From assembly GCA_023422485.1 (NCBI GenBank), contig JAGTAM010000178.1:1-20167 (forward strand): DNA of 20,167 nt, written 5' to 3'. The notes under the pieces were generated by a model. That model was not told the origin of the DNA. It did not search any database and worked only from the letters and a program-made list of their open reading frames with translations. Of this stretch, positions 14,480 through 20,167 are shown piece after piece (positions within the stretch are counted from its first letter, which is position 1; each line of letters begins with the position of its first letter). The DNA comes from Pseudomonadota bacterium (GTDB taxonomy: Bacteria; Pseudomonadota; Alphaproteobacteria; Rhizobiales; Beijerinckiaceae). The position numbers and the translations under genes are program-made.

Positions 14480-15526
14480 TCACGCGCTCTTGCCCGCGAG
14501 GCCGAGGCGCTCGCCGGAATAGCGCCCCTCGCGGATCGGGCGCCACCACGCCTCGTTGTCGATGTACCAGCGCACGGTCTCTTCCAGCGCCTGCTCGAAC
14601 ACCTTGGTCGGTTGCCAACCGACCTCGGCTTCCGCCTTGCTCGGATCGATGGCGTAGCGCCGGTCGTGGCCGGGCCGGTCGGCGACGAAGGTGATCAGGC
14701 GCTCGTGCGGGCCGTTCTCGGGGCGCAGGCGATCGGAGGCGGCACAAAGCGCCTTCACCACGGCGAGATTGTTGCGCAACGAGCGCCCGCCGAGCAGGTA
14801 GGTCTCGCCGATCCGGCCGCGCTCCAGCACCGCGACGAGGCCGCGGGCATGGTCCTCGACATGGATCCAGTCGCGCTCGTTCATCCCGTCGCCGTAGACC
14901 GGCAGCGGCTTGCCCTCCAGCGCCGCCAGGATCATCAGCGGGATCAGCTTTTCCGGGAAGTGGCGCGGCCCGTAATTGTTCGAGCAGTTCGTCACCAGCA
15001 CCGGCAGGCCGTAGGTCTCGTGCCAGGCGCGGGCGAGGTGATCGGAGGCCGCCTTCGACGCCGAGTAGGGCGAGCGCGGATCGTAGCGGCTCTCCTCCGT
15101 GAAGAAGGCGTCCGGTGGCAGCGAGCCGTAGACCTCGTCGGTGGAGACGTGGAGGAAGCGGAAGTTCGCCTTGGCCGCGCCGGACAGGCTCTCCCAGTGG
15201 GTGCGGGCGCCGTCGAGCATGACCTGGGTGCCGATGACGTTGGTGCGCACGAAGGCGCCCGGATCGGTGATCGAGCGGTCGACATGGCTCTCGGCGGCCA
15301 GATGCATCACCGCGTCGGGCTTGAACTCGGCGTAGAGCGCGTGGACGCGGGCCGGATCGCAGATGTCGGCCTGCTCGAGGCGGTGGCGCGGATCACCGGC
15401 CAGCGGCTGCAGCGAGATCGGATTGGCGGCGTAGGTCATGGCATCGACGGTCAGCACCTCGTGACCGAGATCCTGCACCAGATGCAGCACGAGGGCGGAG
15501 CCGATGAAGCCGCAGCCGCCCGTCAC
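14480..15526 (-). CDS. rfbB: dTDP-glucose 4,6-dehydratase, start removed by IS5 insertion
   Basis: RmlB/RfbB, the second step of dTDP-rhamnose synthesis, converts dTDP-glucose to dTDP-4-keto-6-deoxyglucose. From the GTG at 15526 the frame shows TGGCGFIGS (2-10), HLAAESHVDRS, the catalytic Thr129-Asp130-Glu131 in VSTDEVYGS, Tyr154/Lys158 in YSASK and NNYGPRHFPEKLIP; the C-terminus is complete. The true start lies on the far side of the IS5 element: 16401-16387 reads ATG AGC GCT GCA CTA, continuing exactly into GTG ACG GGC at 15526, so the intact gene had 353 codons. The remnant has no ribosome binding site and would lack the first beta-strand residues; it is probably silent unless the IS drives it. 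Confidence 0.92.
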   Translation of the reverse strand: MTGGCGFIGSALVLHLVQDLGHEVLTVDAMTYAANPISLQPLAGDPRHRLEQADICDPARVHALYAEFKPDAVMHLAAESHVDRSITDPGAFVRTNVIGTQVMLDGARTHWESLSGAAKANFRFLHVSTDEVYGSLPPDAFFTEESRYDPRSPYSASKAASDHLARAWHETYGLPVLVTNCSNNYGPRHFPEKLIPLMILAALEGKPLPVYGDGMNERDWIHVEDHARGLVAVLERGRIGETYLLGGRSLRNNLAVVKALCAASDRLRPENGPHERLITFVADRPGHDRRYAIDPSKAEAEVGWQPTKVFEQALEETVRWYIDNEAWWRPIREGRYSGERLGLAGKSA

Positions 15527-15528
15527 TA

Positions 15529-16386
15529 GAGCGTGTTATGAACTAATTGATCGGTTTGGCGTTGTGGTTGATGCCTTCCGATCGCCGCGCCTACCCGTCT
15601 GACGTCTCCGATGAGGAGTGGGCTCTTGTGGCGCCCTACCTGGCGCTGTTGCGGGAGGACTCGGCCCAGCGCGACCACGAACTGCGCGAGGTGTTCAACG
15701 GCCTGCGCTACGTGGTGAAGAGCGGGTGCCCGTGGCGGTTCATGCCGCACGATCTTCCGCCCTGGGCGGCGGTCTACCAGCAGACGCAGCGCTGGCTGGC
15801 CGCCAACTGTTTCGCGGCCGTGGCCGGCGATCTGCGGGCGGTGCTGCGGATGGCGGCGGAGCGGGAGCCGGAGCCGTCGGCGGTGATCCTCGACAGCAGG
15901 ACGCTGCGCTCCTCGCCCGAGAGCGGCGAGCGGGCCGGCTACGACGGGCCAAGCGCAAGCGGGGCTCGAAGGTGCATCTGGCGGTGGACACGCCCGGCCA
16001 TGTCGTGGCGCTGCACGTGACGCCCGCCGATGTCGACGACCGGGCCGAGGTCGGCCGGCTGTCGGCCACGGTCCAGGCGGGGACGCAGGACAGCGTTGAA
16101 TTGGCCTTTGTCGATCAGGGCTATTCGGGGCCCAAGCCTGCGGCGGCGGCGAGTGCCCATGGCATCGCGTTGGAGGTGGTAAAGGCACCCGAGGCCAAGC
16201 GCGGCTTCGTGCTGTTGCCACGCCGGTGGGTGGTGGAACGTTCGTTCGCCTGGGCCACCCGCTGCCGGCGGCTGGTCAAGGATTACGAGCGTTACGCCAG
16301 TACATTGTCAGGCCTGCATATGGTCGCCTTCGTCTGCCTCATGCTCAGACAAGCCGAAAAGCTCATGACAAGTGCATAACATGCTC
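15529..16386 (+). mobile_element. IS5-family (IS427/IS1031-like) insertion sequence inside rfbB
   Basis: 858-bp element with near-perfect terminal inverted repeats (GAGCGTGTTATGAACT at the left, GAGCATGTTATGCACT reading in from the right), flanked by TA within a duplicated CTAG (15526-15529 and 16386-16389). It encodes a DDE transposase in two frames. It interrupts rfbB after codon 5. Confidence 0.92.
15571..16379 (+). CDS. IS5-family transposase, in two frames
   Basis: First frame from ATG 15571: YPSDVSDEEWALVAPYL, the insertion domain VKSGCPWRFMPHDLPPWAAV and the first catalytic Asp in VILDSRTL. At 15946-15948 (GACGGGCC) homology moves to the -1 frame: AKRKRGSKVHLAVDTPGHVV, the second Asp in FVDQGYSG and the Glu in WVVERSFAW, ending at 16379. 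The first frame alone runs on to 16020 out of register. The junction lacks an A-rich slippery heptamer, so it may be a one-base loss in a G-run rather than programmed frameshifting; if so the element is inactive. Confidence 0.85.
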
Positions 16387-16401
16387 TAGTGCAGCGCTCA
16401 T
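16387..16401 (-). pseudogene. rfbB: First five codons of rfbB, cut off by IS5
   Basis: Minus-strand ATG AGC GCT GCA CTA, preceded by AAGG 4 bases upstream and by the TAA of another frame (16415-16413). Joined to 15526 it gives MSAALVTGGCGFIG, the proper start of RmlB. Confidence 0.85.
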
Positions 16402-16926
16402 AAGCCTTGAAGTTAGCGCCGTCCCATTGCGGCGTATTTCTCATGCAACCCCAAATGCAACGTTGTGATTCCATTGAGGCCGCCGTGCGCCATTCGGCGG
16501 CGCCTGTCGTCGCCCGCGCCGCCGAAGCGCGACGGTATCATGAACGGGTAAGCACTCCCGACAATCCGGTCGGCCCTCGGTCCTGATCGGCAGATCGATC
16601 GAGCCGCCGTCGACGCCGGCAGGGGCGTTCGCACGCATTCGCGATCTCATCGGCCTTGGTGCGGCTGATGCCGGCCCAGCGATTGGCCCGTCCTACGGAC
16701 CGGCGGAAAGCCCCCTGCCCCGCCGAACGACCCTACTTCTGCTGAGACGAGGCCTACGTGCGGTTCTGTGTGTCGCCCTGATGGTCTGAATTCTCTACAA
16801 CCGAGTTGCTTTCGTCCAAAAACCACTCAGTCGTAGGAGAACATGCTCAGCGCGGCCTACTCATACGACTTCGGTAGAGAATGTTGAGACTGCAGCAACA
16901 GCCTCCGGATCTGGTCGCGGGGCAAG
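16402..16926. other. Gene-poor region upstream of rfbB
   Basis: About 500 bases without a recognisable gene. A minus-strand frame ends at 16413, 11 bases before the rfbB start (last residues GLHEKYAAMGRR); it has no family motif and its upstream part looks like out-of-frame GC-rich sequence, so it may be a decayed gene. No repeats or RNA genes were noticed. Confidence 0.4.
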
Positions 16927-17577
16927 TCAGCTGCGTAGGGGGTCCAGCAGATCGTCGACGATCCGCGTTTGAGCGTCGAAGTCGGCTTCGACGAGCCTCT
17001 GAAGACGGTCGAGAGAGCGTTGGCCGGACATCGCCAGCACGTCGCGCAGATTGGCGCCCGGGACCGACCTGGACCGTCGAGCCGCCTCGGAGATGAACCT
17101 GCGCCGCGCCAGCGTGGCCGCAGCGGTTTCGGGCAGATCCGCGATCTTGCAGAGCTTGTAGAACACGTACGTGATCGACGTCGGGCGCATCCGTTCGAGT
17201 GCCGCCGATCCAGGGTCCCGTGTGGCGCCCCCCCCTTCGAGTGCTCGCTCCGAGATGATCAGAGGATCGGGCGGTGTACCCGGCGCGTTTGCCAGAACGG
17301 AGTGGATCGCATTCCAGAGGCGGCCGCGTACGGCGACCGGGATCTTGCGGGCTCTCAACCGGCGACCGGGCTTGCCGAGGAGATCTATGTGGTCGCCGAG
17401 CACGCCTCGGTCCGTCAGTACCGCCTCTCGCGGAAGCCAAGCGATTTCGGAGGGAGTAAGCCCGGCATCGGAGGCAAGCAGCACGATGAGGCGGTTGCGC
17501 TCGGGATAGCGCGTCTCGAGGCAGGCAGCCACGAGGGCCTTGATCTGCCGCTCGTCGATGGGAACGTCCGTCTTCAT
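16927..17577 (-). CDS. Tyrosine-recombinase-like protein lacking most catalytic residues
   Basis: A 216-residue protein with the outline of a phage-type integrase catalytic domain: LIVLLASDAGLTPSEIAWL corresponds to box I, ATLARRRFISEAARRS and LRDVLAMSGQRSLDRLQRLV to box II. Catalytic positions have changed: the box I Arg is Thr41, the HxxR His is Thr155 (its Arg158 remains), the GH histidine is Gln186 and the nucleophilic Tyr is Leu195. It has no N-terminal core-binding domain. Start chosen at ATG 17577 with GGA upstream; ATG 17610 adds 11 residues. The frame is clean, so it may be maintained as a DNA-binding or accessory protein, or be a young relic. Confidence 0.65.
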   Translation of the reverse strand: MKTDVPIDERQIKALVAACLETRYPERNRLIVLLASDAGLTPSEIAWLPREAVLTDRGVLGDHIDLLGKPGRRLRARKIPVAVRGRLWNAIHSVLANAPGTPPDPLIISERALEGGGATRDPGSAALERMRPTSITYVFYKLCKIADLPETAAATLARRRFISEAARRSRSVPGANLRDVLAMSGQRSLDRLQRLVEADFDAQTRIVDDLLDPLRS

Positions 17578-17842
17578 CCGGATCCAAGTCGCTTCGTGCC
17601 CCGGATTCATGGACGATCACCGTGTGCGTCGGCAAGTCCGGCGACGGGTGCTCAAGGGCGGGAGCCGAACCTTCCGTACGGGCGTGCGCCGCGACGATGG
17701 GCTCGGCCCAGTCGGGCAGGGTGTCGACGACTTCAAGCTGCTTGGTTGCGGGACATCGTTGGGATGCCGCGCGTTGGGCAATCAAAGCCTATGCGTGGCG
17801 CTTTCAGGGGGTGCGCCGCCGTGCCGCCAGGAGGGCCCGCTG

Positions 17843-18955
17843 ATGCTCGCCATCCATCCCCAGGCTCGCACAACGCCAGTTGTCCGCGCCGAGATCGCCC
17901 GCTCTCCCGAGAGCTCCGGGGTGCTGGCCAAGCGCTACGGGGTCTCGACCGAGACCATCCGCAAGTGGCGCAAGCGCGGCCCTGACGACTGCCACGACCG
18001 CTCGGCGCGGCCGAATAAGCTGCCTTGGCGCGCCAGCGATGAGGAGCGCGCCATCGTGTGCGCGCTCCGCCGCGCCACCGGCTTTCCACTCGACGCGCTG
18101 ACCTTTGTCATCAGCCACTTCCTGCCGCATCTGAACCGGGATGCGGTCTACCGCATCCTCAGGTCAGAAGGCCTGAACCGCCGGCCGCCCGCCGAGCAGG
18201 CCCGCAGACCGCACGGCGCGTTCAAGGATGACGAGGTCGGCTTCGTCCACGTCGATGTGAAGCATCTGCCCAAGTTGCGCGACCGCGACGGCGTCCTGCG
18301 CAAACGCTACCTGTACGTCGCCATCGACCGCGCCTCCCGCTACGTGCACGTGGCCGTCAAGGACGACGAGACCACGGCCTCGGCGGTGGCCTTCCTGGCG
18401 GACGCGCTCGGCGCCTTCCCCTGCCGGGTCACACATGTGCTGACCGACCGCGGCTCCTGCTTCACCGCCGATGCGTTCGAAGCCGCCTGTGAGCGGCACG
18501 GCGTGCAGCATCGCAAGACGCGCCCCTACACGCCGCGAACGAACGGCATGGTCGAGCGCTTCAATGGTCGGGTGCAGCGGGAGGTGCTGGGCATCACCCT
18601 CTACAGCCACGCCGACCTGGAGATCGTGCTGCGCGGCTTCAACGGCGCCTATAACGGCCGCCGCCAGCGCGTGCTGGACGGTCTCTCGCCCGAGATGGTC
18701 CTGCGCCTGCGCCTCGAAGCCGACCCCGCGCTGGCCAATCCGACATACAGACCGCCCAGTCCCAGCGTCATAAAGCGCGCCCTTCGCGTCGTCGCCGACG
18801 CCAAGGAGGTCTCGCATCCAGACACACATCGCCTTGGCTCTCGGGTTGGCGGCTTGCCAGAAGGGCTTCTCGGTCACGTTCACCACCGCGGCCTCGCTGG
18901 TCAACCAACTCCTGGAGGCGCGCGACGAGCGTCGTCTGCTCCGGCTTCAGCGTGA
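17843..18955 (+). CDS. IS481-family transposase, 3' end fused out of frame to istB sequence
   Basis: DDE transposase. N-terminal helix-turn-helix (VLAKRYGVSTETIRKWRKRG), then the rve-type core with Asp138 (FVHVDVKHLPKL), Asp202 (HVLTDRGSCF) and Glu238 (RTNGMVERFNG). AGGAGG (17829-17834) lies 8 bases before this ATG; the longer upstream frame is not coding. Homology ends near residue 325 (AKEVSHPD, about base 18820), and the remaining 45 residues are istB sequence read in the wrong frame up to a chance TGA. All catalytic residues are present, so activity cannot be excluded, but the native stop and perhaps the right end are lost. The element's left boundary was not found with confidence. Confidence 0.85.
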   Translation: MLAIHPQARTTPVVRAEIARSPESSGVLAKRYGVSTETIRKWRKRGPDDCHDRSARPNKLPWRASDEERAIVCALRRATGFPLDALTFVISHFLPHLNRDAVYRILRSEGLNRRPPAEQARRPHGAFKDDEVGFVHVDVKHLPKLRDRDGVLRKRYLYVAIDRASRYVHVAVKDDETTASAVAFLADALGAFPCRVTHVLTDRGSCFTADAFEAACERHGVQHRKTRPYTPRTNGMVERFNGRVQREVLGITLYSHADLEIVLRGFNGAYNGRRQRVLDGLSPEMVLRLRLEADPALANPTYRPPSPSVIKRALRVVADAKEVSHPDTHRLGSRVGGLPEGLLGHVHHRGLAGQPTPGGARRASSAPASA

Positions 18956-19305
18956 GCTGGCCGCGGTGAAGCTCCTGATCGAAGACTCACTCGGCTCCAT
19001 GCCGCTGTCGTCGACGGGAGCGGAGTTGCTGTTTGAGGTCTTCTCGCAGCGCTACGAGCGTGGCTCGACCGTGGTGACCTCGAACCTCCCGTTTGAGGAC
19101 TGGACGTCAGTTCTGGGCTCGGAGCGGCTGACCGGCGCGCTGCTCGAGCGGCTGACCCACCCCGTCAGCATCCTGAGCCTGAACGGCGACAGCTACCGCC
19201 TGAAAAACTTCCCGCAGCCGACGCGGCCGGGCCGAAGGGGCGGAGCAAAACCAGGCCACCGCCGATCCTCACGACCCCGAGACGGGTGAGATCCCGCCGG
19301 CCTGA
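18823..19305 (+). pseudogene. istB: istB (IS21-family helper ATPase), 5'-truncated and frameshifted
   Basis: C-terminal half of the AAA+ helper of IS21 elements. It begins abruptly just after the Walker A motif with THIALALGLAACQKGFSV and continues with LLEARDERRLLRLQRELAAV, the degenerate Walker B region KLLIEDSLGSMPLS, GAELLFEVFSQRYERGS, VVTSNLPFEDW and ERLTGALLERLTHPV. The Walker A GxxGxGK and everything before it, plus istA, are absent. Near 19208-19235 a frameshift moves the C-terminus to another frame, which reads RAEGAEQNQATADPHD and ends at TGA 19303-19305; the first frame ends at 19289. Walker B has Glu-Asp-Ser where Val-Asp-Glu is usual. Inactive. Confidence 0.88.
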
Positions 19306-19322
19306 CCGTCACCATCGGCGAT

Positions 19323-19352
19323 GAAAAAGGGGCCCGATCGGGCCCCTTCTTC
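19323..19352 (+). terminator. Strong rho-independent terminator (bidirectional)
   Basis: Perfect 22-base palindrome AAGGGGCCCGA/TCGGGCCCCTT (19327-19348) preceded by an A-run and followed by CTTC; extra pairs extend the stem after one mismatch. It sits 18 bases after the istB stop and is the likely end of that former transcript. Confidence 0.8.
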
Positions 19353-19577
19353 GTTCAGGCTGCGCGTTGCCAGTGGCTTGGTTTTGCTCCCGCACGGCGG
19401 CCTGGAATTGGTCCGCCCTTTACACATGGGATCGGCCTCTATGAGCTGTTGGCGCTCGCGCCTGACAACTACCCCGTCGCCGAGACGCTCACACGGCGCG
19501 ACGAGGCGGTCGTGGCCGCCATGTGCAGCTTCCTCAAGCGCGAGGGCGAGCTCTCCTTCGCGCCATGTATGGGGTGA
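19353..19577 (+). other. Coding-like open frame without a start
   Basis: One frame is open through this stretch, reading GIGLYELLALAPDNYPVAET (19428-19487) and RRDEAVVAAMCSFLKREGEL before a TGA at 19575. Amino-acid composition and codon positions look protein-like, but there is no start codon before an internal ATG and no recognised family. Possibly a fragment of a decayed gene. Confidence 0.25.
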
Positions 19578-19592
19578 GGGCCGAGGGTCGGC

Positions 19593-20167
19593 TCAGGCCG
19601 TCGGACCGGGGGACGGGCGAGGGCGCGGTTGAACCTCAATCACCATGCGCGGGGCGAAGAGCCTTGATGGCACGGCATTCACGACGACCTCGATGCCGTC
19701 GACGACCTCCCGACCGAAGACATGCGCGTGTCCGTGGATCCAGGTTCCCGCGCTTCCAGCGTGCTCCAAGTCCCGATGGGTTGGCGGGTAGTGTGTGACG
19801 ATCACGTCGGCCTGCGTGGCCGCGATCGCCGCCAGGGTTTGCACGCGCCGTGCCCAGATGTCCGCGAACGTCGCCGGCCTGATGCCGTTGGCATCCTCGA
19901 CGTGCACAGGCTCGCCGAAGGGCGCCGCCTTCATCGGCGCGAAGAAGGACGGGGTCGTCCCGGCGATGATGTCGCTCAGGTCCGGCCTGGCGTCGTCCGG
20001 CAGGGCGTGCGGCTCCCAAAGCGTGCCGCCTGCGAAGCGCAGGCCCCCGATTTCGACGGCCGAACGCTCGAGCACGTGCACTCCCAGCGGCAGGCCGATC
20101 TTCCGGGCCACGAGCGCCGCCCGGTCGATCGGCAGACCGTAGTAGTCGTGGTTGCCCAGGGCCATGA
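19593..20167 (-). CDS. Calcineurin-like metallophosphoesterase, C-terminal part
   Basis: Dinuclear-metal phosphoesterase running off the window edge. Visible metal-binding blocks, in order: ALGNHDYYG (2-10 of the visible part), VTHYPPTH with His125, and GHAH (145-148). The earlier DxH and GDxxD blocks must lie beyond base 20167, so the ATG at 20165 is not the true start. Substrate (nucleotide, phosphoprotein, phospholipid) cannot be told. It is convergent with the istB remnant and probably belongs to the core chromosome outside the scarred region. The C-terminus is Pro/Arg-rich. Confidence 0.85.
   Translation of the reverse strand, partial: MALGNHDYYGLPIDRAALVARKIGLPLGVHVLERSAVEIGGLRFAGGTLWEPHALPDDARPDLSDIIAGTTPSFFAPMKAAPFGEPVHVEDANGIRPATFADIWARRVQTLAAIAATQADVIVTHYPPTHRDLEHAGSAGTWIHGHAHVFGREVVDGIEVVVNAVPSRLFAPRMVIEVQPRPRPSPGPTA

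Noticed and set aside
14423..15529. Plus-strand 368-codon frame opposite rfbB
   Set aside because: Covers exactly the rfbB coding region and has a composition typical of antisense frames; rfbB has all catalytic motifs.
16847..17785. 312-codon minus-strand frame overlapping the recombinase-like gene
   Set aside because: Mostly out-of-frame reading of the recombinase-like gene; the upstream part (DTLPDWAEPIVAAHA) looks somewhat protein-like, but no family could be assigned and no start signal seen.
18823..19289. istB as a functional AAA+ ATPase gene starting at 18834
   Set aside because: The TTG start is inside the conserved domain, Walker A is missing and the C-terminus is frameshifted.
1..20167. 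CRISPR array, retron, toxin-antitoxin or other defence system
   Set aside because: No regularly spaced repeats, no reverse transcriptase, no Cas, toxin or restriction motifs were found; the accessory content is insertion sequences, recombinase remnants and sugar genes.

Overview
The window looks like a GC-rich alphaproteobacterial chromosome, most likely Methylobacterium/Methylorubrum or a close relative. This rests on base composition, codon use and the style of the insertion sequences; no rRNA or tRNA is present to confirm it. The region is a surface-sugar/glycosylation locus that mobile DNA has heavily rearranged.

Layout. (1) 1-5300: the 3' end of a GT41 (O-GlcNAc-transferase-like) glycosyltransferase, then a tight acyl carrier protein - KAS III ketosynthase - SDR reductase operon, a convergent Rieske-type oxygenase, and a PglD/NeuD-type left-handed beta-helix acyltransferase. 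Together they read like a dedicated cassette that builds a short (possibly 3-hydroxy) acyl group on its own carrier protein and attaches it to an amino sugar. (2) 5300-7200: a truncated P4-type integrase, a terminator, a palindrome-rich AT-rich patch and an internally deleted IS3-type remnant. (3) 7295-9668: two minus-strand genes of visibly lower GC, UDP-galactopyranose mutase (glf) and a GT4 glycosyltransferase. (4) 9847-10775: nested dead remnants of three transposases (IS481-like, IS110, ISL3). (5) 10944-11936: intact galE, with a roughly 300-bp AT-rich gene-free stretch upstream. (6) 12300-16401: a ruined dTDP-L-rhamnose (rml/rfb) cluster on the minus strand. rmlA is split by an intact IS630-type element, rmlD and rmlA are joined by a deletion and carry frameshifts, and rmlB (rfbB) has lost its start to an IS5-type element inserted after codon 5. 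Both insertion sites can be resolved to the base from target duplications. (7) 16927-19350: a tyrosine-recombinase-like gene lacking most catalytic residues, an IS481-family transposase running into a 5'-truncated istB, and a strong terminator. (8) 19593-end: a metallophosphoesterase cut by the window edge.

How the genes work together. GalE and Glf would supply UDP-galactofuranose for the neighbouring GT4 enzyme, while the local dTDP-rhamnose route is broken. That suggests a change of surface sugar by gene replacement and decay (inference). The ACP/KAS III/SDR/acyltransferase set is the best candidate for an under-described system: a private acyl-group supply for glycan decoration, resembling in principle the hydroxybutyryl-viosamine pathway of Pseudomonas syringae flagellin glycosylation, but with an added Rieske oxygenase and an SDR lacking the usual catalytic Asn.
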